From Candidatus Krumholzibacteriota bacterium (GTDB taxonomy: Bacteria > Krumholzibacteriota > Krumholzibacteriia > Krumholzibacteriales > Krumholzibacteriaceae): a stretch of DNA of 64,000 nt. The stretch covers positions 1 to 64,000 of the forward strand of contig JAUWCL010000004.1 of assembly GCA_030609325.1 (NCBI GenBank). Direction: 5' to 3'. The notes under the pieces are model-generated. The model did no database searches and was not told the origin of the DNA. It worked only from the letters and a program-made list of their open reading frames with translations. The translations under genes were made by a program, and so were the position numbers. This document shows positions 48,301 to 54,298 of this stretch, one piece after another. Every line of letters begins with the position of its first letter. The first letter of the stretch is position 1.

Positions 48301-48472
48301 GCATCGCGTCGGTGTCGGTCAGGGCCAGCGCATCCATGCCGCACGCGGCAGCCGCGGCGGCGAGATCATCCACCTTTCTCGTGCCGGCCAGCATCGAGAA
48401 GTTCGAGTGGACATGCAGATGCGTAAAACCGTGCGCGCGCCCTGTCCGCGGCGATGAAGCCGGCCTGATCAT
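45368..48472 (-). CDS. dnaE2: Error-prone DNA polymerase III alpha (DnaE2/ImuC)
   Basis: A C-family polymerase of 1034 residues. It has an N-terminal PHP domain (THLHVHSNFSMLAGT), the catalytic palm (PDFDLDFGTDDRE with the Asp pair), a tandem HhH region and a C-terminal OB fold (DLVGWRVTAKAART). It is shorter than replicative DnaE and sits at the end of a lexA cassette, which is diagnostic of the DnaE2/ImuC translesion polymerase. It starts 31 bases after the Y-family gene. SOS control through the lexA promoter is expected. Confidence 0.93.
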   Translation of the reverse strand: MIRPASSPRTGRAHGFTHLHVHSNFSMLAGTRKVDDLAAAAAACGMDALALTDTDAMHAVVPFTEACAKLGVRPIYGAELTGEDGSTFLRAVLLARNRAGYSEISRLVTRRRLDGDFDFGEALAGVSENIYVLVSHELLLTRLRHLENLRAALPVAPGRDRDRERWRIAEAARRLGVETVAAGGVWFLEPKEHLIHRVLTAVRTRTTIGTLPCGAAAARDSFFHAPGSVMKVFEGREGPVAAAARIAADCRVDLDLGRRRLPAFPLPPGEDASATLRRIALRGLRDRMGDACPYVEKREAMEKIDHELSVIEEKGLAGYFLICWDIVRFARSRGIRALGRGSAGNSLVSYSLGITHFNPLRHNMFFERFLNPEREHLPDFDLDFGTDDREVILKYIFRRYGNDHVAMIGTFSTLRARSALRETAKALGIPEGEIRQFIRTIPFYASIDRLDHLARVSPGAAGLPVDREPLRTLISIARRVGGFPRHMATHPCGLVVSPEPITDLIPMQRGDKGYEITQWSMYEVEEAGLVKIDIIGQKGLAVIGEACAMAEENEGHPLHPERIDYLGDEKTKKLLRTGRTEGCFYIESPIMMQLMSQARCDDFGVLTALSSIIRPGVSSHGGKRSYLHRALGLEKAGKMHPAVAEVLRDTYGCLIYQEQVIRLAVAVAGMSYAEADGLRRCMSFKNIDGETMDSYREAFLRGARGRGISGETAGEVFRQIAAFAGYAFCKAHSASFALESFESAWWKANYPAEFMAAVLSNGGGYYGYEEYLEEARRMGLELLPPCVNRSRVRHHGRGRQLRVGLMQVKGLTSMKIEAIVGARPFESLFDFLERVPASQSEVESLVRCGALSCFGRTRPELMWELRVLKAVDDGAEADVTSMLDLVPEIPDFDIRRSLEAERETLDMCVAAHPLVMFEEALGELEGRVRLTSSADLYDHDGSEVDLVGWRVTAKAARTSDKGEEMIFVTFSDTRGRFEAIFFPKVYRRVARELFRARGPYHIRGRVESDLGAVSVVAADVTFLGAHEPHGGDCR

Positions 48473-48503
48473 TGCGGCGTTCCTTTCCGTGATATACGTA
48501 ACC

Positions 48504-49694
48504 CTATGATGCGCCGCTGCGCCTCGCGGCGAGCGCCCTGCCGAACGACGGCGCCACCCCCGACGGCATCGAGGATCTCAGCCTGTCGAGGGCCGACTGC
48601 ACCCGGCGCACCTTCAACGCGGCCTTCAGCGCCGGATCGGGAAAGAGGTCGAGTTGCAGCGGCTCGGGCTCCACCGAAAGCGCCGCGAGGCTCAAGGCCC
48701 GCACCCGAACCCGCCGTCCGAAGAGGCGGTCGAAGAGCATCCCCGCCGAGTCGAACAGGATCGCGTCATCCGAAGTAGGCGCCGCCGGCCTCATCTGCCC
48801 GTGGGCGGTGACCTCGTCGGCGTATCGCATCCCGAAGCGGAGCGACCCGGCCAGCGAGCGCTCAGCGCGCAGCTTCCCTCCGAGCTTCTCGGCAAGCACG
48901 TAGAGATACGACTCGAGGAGCCGGCGATCGACCGCATCGGGCTCGAGCACTTTTTTGACGACAAACTCTCCGTCGCCCGTGCTCCCGGCCCGCACCTTCG
49001 CCGCATCCATGCCCCTCGCGCCGAGATGGAGCTTCCGCCCCCACGACCCGAAGCAGAACGCGAGCAGCTCCTCGTCGAAACGCAGCACGTCGCCTACCGT
49101 CGCGATGCCGAGCTCGTGCAGGACGGGGACGTGCCGCTCGCTCACTATGGGAAACCGCTCTATGGGCACCGGCGAGAGGAAGTACCGCTCGCAGCCCGGA
49201 TAGATGTCTACCATGTGCGCCCGCTTCGCCTCGCGCGAGGCGACGTGGCTCACGAGCTTGCTTGCGGCGATACCGAGCGACACGTCGAGGCCCGTCGCAG
49301 CGTGCACGTCGCGCTTTATCGCCCTGCCGGCGTCGAGGGCGTGCCCGAAGAGCCGATCGCAGCCGGTGTAGTCGACGTACCCCTCGTCGAGGGAGACCGA
49401 CTCGACGACGGGACTGTACCGCCCTATCACCGAGAAGATCGAGTTGGAGACGGAGCGGAAGAGGTCCCAGTCGGGAGGCATGAAAACGCCGTCCGGGCAG
49501 AGGCGCATCGCCGACGAAACGGTCATGCCGCGGCGCACCCCATCGCCCCGCGCCTCGTAAGAGGCGGAGATCACCATCCCCCGCGGGGCGGGGCCGGAGA
49601 CGACGACCGCCTTCGAACGAAGCGCGGGATCCCTCAGCCTCAGCACCGAGGCGTAGAAATCGTCGGTGTTTATGTGAAGTATCTCCCTGTTCAT
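48504..49694 (-). CDS. Y-family DNA polymerase, ImuB/DinB-like, with D-to-N in the first catalytic site
   Basis: A 396-residue Y-family protein. SLDEGYVD keeps the second and third catalytic acids, but the first, the Asp of HVDMD in E. coli DinB, is Asn9 here (HINTDDFY). ImuB proteins lose all three, so this is an intermediate state. A clean beta-clamp motif QLDLF lies near residue 350, followed by a basic helix, resembling ImuB-like hubs that recruit DnaE2. It lies between the S24-like ORF and dnaE2 with gaps of 5 and 31 bases. A mutasome adaptor is more likely than an independent pol IV. Confidence 0.88.
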   Translation of the reverse strand: MNREILHINTDDFYASVLRLRDPALRSKAVVVSGPAPRGMVISASYEARGDGVRRGMTVSSAMRLCPDGVFMPPDWDLFRSVSNSIFSVIGRYSPVVESVSLDEGYVDYTGCDRLFGHALDAGRAIKRDVHAATGLDVSLGIAASKLVSHVASREAKRAHMVDIYPGCERYFLSPVPIERFPIVSERHVPVLHELGIATVGDVLRFDEELLAFCFGSWGRKLHLGARGMDAAKVRAGSTGDGEFVVKKVLEPDAVDRRLLESYLYVLAEKLGGKLRAERSLAGSLRFGMRYADEVTAHGQMRPAAPTSDDAILFDSAGMLFDRLFGRRVRVRALSLAALSVEPEPLQLDLFPDPALKAALKVRRVQSALDRLRSSMPSGVAPSFGRALAARRSGAS

Positions 49695-49699
49695 ACGGC

Positions 49700-49918
49700 C
49701 TACGGCTTTCTCCTTATTCCCACAACGATCCCCAGTATCTCCTCAGGCCGCTTCTCGTCCCACCGGCGGAGCGACTCGATCCCGTCGCGCCTTACCAGTG
49801 TCAGCTCACCCTTTCCCGGCTCCCCCGCCGTCTCCAGCAGAAGGCAGTCGCCCTCGCACACCTCGCCTCCGGCATTGCCGGAAAGGACCTTATCGACCCT
49901 GCGATAGACGAGGGACAT
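49700..49918 (-). CDS. Small S24/UmuD-C-terminus-like protein of the SOS cassette
   Basis: 72 residues with AGGAG seven bases before the ATG. The order of short beta strands, GDCLLLET, GELTLVRRDG and EEILGIVVGIRR, resembles the C-terminal half of LexA/UmuD-type S24 domains (compare VEISGVVVGLLRS in the adjacent LexA). The catalytic Ser and Lys are missing. It takes the place usually held by imuA. It may be a LexA-derived partner rather than a protease. The function is unknown. Confidence 0.65.
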   Translation of the reverse strand: MSLVYRRVDKVLSGNAGGEVCEGDCLLLETAGEPGKGELTLVRRDGIESLRRWDEKRPEEILGIVVGIRRKP

Positions 49919-49964
49919 CCCTGTTCTCCTGGTTAAAATGGATCTTCCGCCCGTGACGCCGTGA

Positions 49965-50570
49965 TCAGAACGTCCGGTAGCTTCTCAGCAGTCCCACCAC
50001 CACACCGCTTATCTCGACCCTGTCCGCCGGGAGCACGATATCTTCCATCTCCGGGTTGGACGGCCGGAGCGTGACGCTCCGGCCGTTATGATAGAAGCGT
50101 TTGACCGTAGCTTCCGCGCCGTCGACCAGCACGACAGCAAGCGCGCCGTTCTCGACCCGCTCGCGTTTCTCGACGACGATGATGTCGCCGTCGAGTATCC
50201 CGTCGCCTGTCATCGACATGCCGCGGACCCTGAGGGCGAACGTCTCCCCCCTGCCGGTAAAACCGGGGGGAAGCGCCACGCTCTCCGGGATCTCGATCGC
50301 CTCTATCGGCAAGCCGGCCGCCACCATCCCGGCGAGCGGCACCTCAAGCCCGTCCCCCTCCGAGAGGGGCTCTATCGATCTCGACCTGTTCCACCCGCGC
50401 CTGAGCAGCCCCTTGCTCTCGAGATTGCTCAGGTGCTCGTGTACCGTGCTGACCGCCGAGAGCCCGAAGTGGGCGCCGATCTCCTCGAGCGACGGCGAAT
50501 AACCCTCGCTTCCCTGGAAGTCCTTTATGAATTCGAGTATCTCTCTCTGGCGTTTTGTCAAGTAAGTCAT
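49965..50570 (-). CDS. lexA: SOS repressor LexA
   Basis: 201 residues. An N-terminal winged helix (LTKRQREILEFI, SLEEIGAHFGLS, TVHEHLSNLESKG) is followed by the S24 autoprotease domain with cleavage site Ala80-Gly81 (PLAGMVAAG), Ser119 (GMSMTGDG) and Lys157 (ATVKRF). All residues for RecA-stimulated self-cleavage are present. AGGAGAGAG precedes the ATG. It heads a four-gene cassette with the S24-like ORF, Y-family polymerase and dnaE2, and should repress its own operon through the site at 50675-50689. Confidence 0.97.
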   Translation of the reverse strand: MTYLTKRQREILEFIKDFQGSEGYSPSLEEIGAHFGLSAVSTVHEHLSNLESKGLLRRGWNRSRSIEPLSEGDGLEVPLAGMVAAGLPIEAIEIPESVALPPGFTGRGETFALRVRGMSMTGDGILDGDIIVVEKRERVENGALAVVLVDGAEATVKRFYHNGRSVTLRPSNPEMEDIVLPADRVEISGVVVGLLRSYRTF

Positions 50571-50665
50571 CTCTCTCCTGCCTGGTGAAGCAACGGGCCG
50601 GGAGCTTGAGATAAAAATGGAGGATTGAAAGCTCCCGGCCGCATGGCTGCTTCATCTTCTCCCGG

Positions 50666-50694
50666 AGCCTAACCGAACAAAAACCGAAAGTCAA
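50666..50694 (-). promoter_or_regulatory. lexA promoter with probable LexA operator in the spacer
   Basis: On the minus strand TTGACT (50694-50689) and TAGGCT (50671-50666) are 17 bases apart. The spacer holds, read on the plus strand, GAAC-N7-GAAA (50675-50689), one base from the GAAC-N7-GAAC direct repeat known as the alphaproteobacterial LexA box. An operator between -35 and -10 would give direct repression. The exact LexA motif of this lineage is not known to me. Confidence 0.5.
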
Positions 50695-50736
50695 CCCATA
50701 AAACAAACCCCGCATAAAAAACCTGCAATACCCGCA

Positions 50737-50791
50737 TTGACAGCCTGTTATTTTATCGATAGACTATACGTATGACGATATCCTTATCGAT
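50737..50791 (+). promoter_or_regulatory. vapBC promoter and candidate VapB operator
   Basis: TTGACA (50737-50742) and TAGACT (50760-50765) have a 17-base spacer and lie about 40 bases before vapB. Two TATCGAT boxes, at 50754-50760 and 50785-50791, sit 31 bases apart (about three helical turns) and flank the -10. This arrangement suits autoregulation by a dimeric AbrB-fold antitoxin. Confidence 0.5.
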
Positions 50792-50803
50792 GGAGGTGCC
50801 TAA

Positions 50804-51010
50804 ATGACCACTCTGACCATCTCACCCAAGTATCAGGTAGTGATTCCGAAGGCCATTCGTGAGATACTCAAGCTCAGGCCCGGACAGAAGATCCAGGCGA
50901 TAGTATACCAGGACAGGATCGAACTCATTCCGGTAAGGCCCGTCAGGAAGATGCGCGGCTTCATCAGCGGGATCGACACCAGGGTGGAACGGGAGGATGA
51001 CAGGGTATGA
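50804..51010 (+). CDS. vapB: AbrB/MazE-fold antitoxin (VapB)
   Basis: A 68-residue SpoVT/AbrB-domain protein (TISPKYQVVIPKAIREIL, LRPGQKIQAIV) with a short C-terminal toxin-binding tail (MRGFISGID). GGAGG lies before the ATG. The stop codon overlaps the PIN toxin start (ATGA). It should neutralise VapC and bind the TATCGAT boxes upstream. Confidence 0.92.
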   Translation: MTTLTISPKYQVVIPKAIREILKLRPGQKIQAIVYQDRIELIPVRPVRKMRGFISGIDTRVEREDDRV

Positions 51011-51399
51011 ACGTGGTCGATTCTTCGGGCTGGCTCGAGTATTTCGCTGACGGCCCCAACGCGGATTTCTTCGCACCGGCGATCCAGGATCTCAAGCATC
51101 TCATAATACCATCACTGACAATATACGAGGTGTTCAAGGCGATCTGCCGACAGAGAGACGAAGGCACGGCGCTGCAGGCGATAGCTGTGATGCACCAGGG
51201 CACCGTCGTAGATCCCGGTTCAGCGACGGCGATCGATGCCGCGCGGCTCAGCCTTGAACGCAGGATCCCGATGGCGGACAGCATCATCCTTGCGACTTCG
51301 ATGTCACATGATGCTATACTCTGGACACAGGACTCTGATTTCGAAGAGATGAACGGAATAAAGTATATCAGGCGGAGAGGATCAGCCGATGAAACTTGA
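51007..51399 (+). CDS. vapC: PIN-domain toxin (VapC)
   Basis: A 130-residue PIN ribonuclease: N-terminal Asp5 in NVVDSSGW, Glu in LTIYEVFKAI, Asp in PMADSIILATS, and a final DSDFEEMNGI. It is probably a tRNA- or rRNA-cleaving toxin, as for VapC proteins generally. Its last 11 bases overlap the fbp start. This places a toxin-antitoxin pair directly in front of a gluconeogenesis gene. Confidence 0.92.
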   Translation: MNVVDSSGWLEYFADGPNADFFAPAIQDLKHLIIPSLTIYEVFKAICRQRDEGTALQAIAVMHQGTVVDPGSATAIDAARLSLERRIPMADSIILATSMSHDAILWTQDSDFEEMNGIKYIRRRGSADET

Positions 51400-52378
51400 A
51401 CAGAGCTTCATGGACTTCATGCTCCACCACCAGGAACGCCACAACCGCAGCTACAAATTCCTTGCTCTGATGGAAGCGATCCAGGCCGCGGCGAAATACA
51501 TCCAGTACTTCTACCAGACCGGATCGCTGAAGAACCTGATGGGCGAGGCGGGATTCACCAACGTCCAGGGCGAGAACGTGATGAAGATGGACGACATCGC
51601 CGACTCTATCGTCCTGCACTACCTGCGGCGCTCCAACCAGGTGATCTGCGCCATCACCGAAGAGGAGCCCGACCCGGTAGTCCTCAACGAGGACGGCGGC
51701 CGCTACTTCGTCTACTACGATCCGCTCGACGGCTCGAGCAACATCAAGCACAACCTCCCCGTCGGCTTCATGTTTGCAATCGCCAAGCGGAACCTCGACG
51801 GCCCCGAGGACAACCACCTGCGCAAGGGCTCCGAGCTTCGCGCCGCGGGAATCTATCTGATCCCGAACGGAGTCTTCACCCTCGCCCTCGCCGAAACGGG
51901 CGTATTCCGATTTCACATGGACGAGACGATGACATACGTCATCCCCGAAAACGCCGAACGGCTGATCATGCCCGAGAATCCGAAAGGCTGGGAGCTATCC
52001 TTCAACTCCTCCAACCGCAGGACCTTCGCCCCGAAGGTCCTGGAATGGATCGACGAGCACGAGCCGAAATACGCCTTCCGCTACATGGGCGCCCTGGCGG
52101 CCGACTTCCACCGCCTGCTCTCCAACGGCGGGATGTTCATGTACCCGGCGATCGTCAACCATCCCAAGCCGGCGAAGAATCGCCCGAAGGGAAAGCTGCG
52201 CCTGCTCTACGAGGCGAATGTCGCGGCGTTTATCGCCAGGGAAGCGGGCGGGATGGCGATAGACGAGGAAGGAAACGAGATCCTCGACATCGAGCCGGAA
52301 TACGTCCACCAGCGCACGGCACTCTACGTAGGCTCGAAACCGCTGGTAGAAAATATCAGGGAGAAGTTGAAAGGTTAG
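51389..52378 (+). CDS. fbp: Class I fructose-1,6-bisphosphatase
   Basis: A 329-residue FBPase that hydrolyses fructose-1,6-bisphosphate in gluconeogenesis. Metal site ITEEEPDP and YYDPLDGSSNI are present, as are sugar-phosphate contacts near YMGALAADFHRLL and the C-terminal LLYEANVAAFIAREAGG. Length is normal. GGCGGAGAGG lies about nine bases upstream of ATG 51389, inside vapC, so it may be translated from the vapBC transcript. Confidence 0.95.
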   Translation: MKLEQSFMDFMLHHQERHNRSYKFLALMEAIQAAAKYIQYFYQTGSLKNLMGEAGFTNVQGENVMKMDDIADSIVLHYLRRSNQVICAITEEEPDPVVLNEDGGRYFVYYDPLDGSSNIKHNLPVGFMFAIAKRNLDGPEDNHLRKGSELRAAGIYLIPNGVFTLALAETGVFRFHMDETMTYVIPENAERLIMPENPKGWELSFNSSNRRTFAPKVLEWIDEHEPKYAFRYMGALAADFHRLLSNGGMFMYPAIVNHPKPAKNRPKGKLRLLYEANVAAFIAREAGGMAIDEEGNEILDIEPEYVHQRTALYVGSKPLVENIREKLKG

Positions 52379-52388
52379 AGCAGGCTGT

Positions 52389-52466
52389 CTAGTCCGCCAG
52401 TCCCGTCTTCCTCAGGATCTCGATATATCTGGGATCTTCTTTTACGCTGTCGTAAACCGGGTGCAC
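52389..52466 (-). pseudogene. C-terminal scrap of a TPR/Ser-Thr kinase-type protein
   Basis: The last 25 codons of a minus-strand frame read VHPVYDSVKEDPRYIEIL and RKTGLAD. This is the typical end of large TPR-containing Ser/Thr kinases or adenylate cyclases. Upstream the frame continues only as low-complexity sequence. It abuts, head to head, the FlgD-Ig scrap on the other strand, so both are rearrangement debris next to the IS element. Confidence 0.55.
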
Positions 52467-52469
52467 CGT

Positions 52470-52586
52470 GTGAAGAACTGCTCCTCCCCCGCCCCCGTCT
52501 CCCTCGAAATCTACGATGTCACCGGCAGACGCATGCGCACTCTCCTCTCCGGCACCCTCAGCCCCGGCCGCCACACGATCGCCTGA
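52470..52586 (+). pseudogene. C-terminal scrap with FlgD-Ig-like secretion domain
   Basis: The frame encodes VSLEIYDVTGRRMRTLL then GTLSPGRHTIA and a stop. This is the core of the FlgD-Ig/T9SS-type C-terminal domain found on many extracellular proteins of FCB-related phyla. The domain is cut before its conserved Trp-Asp-Gly. The upstream part of the gene is missing. Useful as a lineage hint. Confidence 0.6.
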
Positions 52587-52826
52587 GCGCCAACGTCGTT
52601 TACACTCGTTACGACAACCTGCCTCCTTTGCGATCTTAGCTGTCTCACCGCAACATGTTGAGTAATTACCAGTTATCGATTTCACGCTGCAATCTTTTCT
52701 TTTCGGCACTTCTTGTGCCTTGCTGATCTGAAGTCACAACATCAGCAGGACAACCTGTCGCTTCTATTTATTTCGTCCGCGTTGCAGCACTTGCACTTAC
52801 TGTAATTCCCGCACTATATAAATCAC

Positions 52827-53846
52827 ATGCTATTCCTACTTCTACGCACCTTCATCTCGGCGTTGAGGTCGCATCATGCGTTGGCCCTGGAAAACCTCGC
52901 GCTACGCCATCAACTCGAAGTACTAACTCGAAATTCTAAAAGACCTCGTTTGACAAACAGGGATCGCGCACTTTGGGTTATCATTTCGAGGCTATGGTCC
53001 GATTGGAGAAGCCCGTTAGCGATAGTCCAACCCGAGACCGCCATCCGTTGGCATAAAAGAGGATTCCGACTGTACTGGAGATGGAAGAGTCGACCGAGAT
53101 GGCCAGGAAGAAAACAAGTTCCCAGAGAGATCCGCGATCTTATCCGCAGTATGTCACGGTCAAATCCCCTCTGGGGAGCACCGAGGATTCATGGAGAATT
53201 ACTCAAGCTTGGTGTCACTGTCAGCCAAGCCACCGTCTCGAAGTACATGATACGTCATCAAAAGCCTCCATCTCAAACCTGGCGTACATTTCTGAGTAAC
53301 CACGCTAAGGATATCGTCTCGATTGATTTCTTCACCGTACCTATAGCGACATTCCGAGTACTTTTCGTTTTCCTTGTTATGAGCAATGATCGGCGACGGA
53401 TCGTTCATTTCAATGTAACTCAATCACCTACTGCCACTTGGACAGGCCAACAGATCGCGAATGCTTTCCCCTAGGATACAGCCCTGAAGTACTTGCTGCG
53501 TGACCGAGATGGGAAATTCGGGGATAAGTTCAATCATCGTGTTGAATCAAGGGTCATCGAGCAAGTACTGATCGCAGCTCATTCGCCATGGCAAAATCCG
53601 TATGTCGAGAGGCTGATCGGTTCTATCAGGAGGGAATGCCTGGATCATGTGATTATTTTCAATGATAAACATCTCCGGCGAGTCCTCAAGCAATACTTTC
53701 GCTACTATCATGAATGCCGCACTCATCTCGGTTTGGAGAAAGACTGTCCGAAGACGCGGCCAATTGAACCACCAGGTGTTGGACCGATCCGTAATGAACC
53801 TATGCTTGGTGGACTACATCATCGGTATTATCGACAGGCTGCCTGA
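52827..53846 (+). pseudogene. Insertion-sequence transposase (rve/DDE type) with in-frame TAG
   Basis: A 340-codon integrase-core transposase of the IS3/IS481-like group. The N-terminal helix-turn-helix (LENLALRHQLEVLTR) and the DDE core (IVSIDFFTV, LLRDRDGKFG, YVERLIGSIRRECLDH) are in one frame. That frame is interrupted by TAG at 53472-53474, where the family has Trp (FPWDTA). A TGG-to-TAG change explains it. Codon use and lower GC differ from the flanks. I could not define terminal inverted repeats or a target duplication. Inactive unless the stop is suppressed. Confidence 0.85.
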
Positions 53847-54077
53847 ACCGCAAGCACTCTCCGTTATTATCCTTCTGCTAGAGTGGAATTCGTCTACCTA
53901 GAAGCAAGACGGAGCCTCTAGGGTTACGCGATTTTCAAATCTATTCTGTAATATTGCCATATTTAGAGTGGTCACCTTCTTTGATCGACTCATTCATAAC
54001 ATGAGTTTAAACTCGGATGATATTAATGGAAGTGACGGGTTTCCAGCACGGAAATCGCAGCCCCTCGCCAAACTCAA

Positions 54078-54109
54078 ACGTGCGGACTGACGTGCGGACT
54101 GACGTGCGG
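54078..54109. repeat. 12-bp tandem repeat, about 2.7 units
   Basis: ACGTGCGGACTG occurs at 54078-54089 and 54090-54101, then ACGTGCGG at 54102-54109. Perfect copies, probably recent slippage. Confidence 0.85.
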
Positions 54110-54158
54110 GCAGCATTGACAAGAAATCGAATTTCCTATAGACTATATACTCGGATTG

Positions 54159-54254
54159 AAGGTCAGGGCCCGCGAAGAGGGAATCCCCTACCAGACACTG
54201 GTATCGAGTGTTCTGCACAAATATGTAGCCAGCAGATTCGTTGAGCGATCCTGA
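54159..54254 (+). pseudogene. C-terminal remnant of a CopG/BrnA-type antitoxin
   Basis: The frame reads KVRAREEGIPYQTLVSSVLH then KYVASRFVERS and a stop. This is the well-known IPYQTLxSSVLHKY ending of CopG-like antitoxins of BrnTA-type modules. No N-terminal DNA-binding strand or toxin gene is present, so it is a leftover. Confidence 0.65.
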
Positions 54255-54298
54255 CAGAGAGATTTTAATCACTCACATCAGGGAAGGCATGCAGGAAT

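Larger units (their letters stand above)
53902..54298. other. AT-richer region with tandem repeat and antitoxin tail
   Basis: No complete gene is present. It contains a 12-base tandem repeat (54078-54109) and the C-terminal end of a ribbon-helix-helix antitoxin (54159-54254). Otherwise nothing is recognised between the IS transposase and the TPR-sigma-54 gene. Confidence 0.5.
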
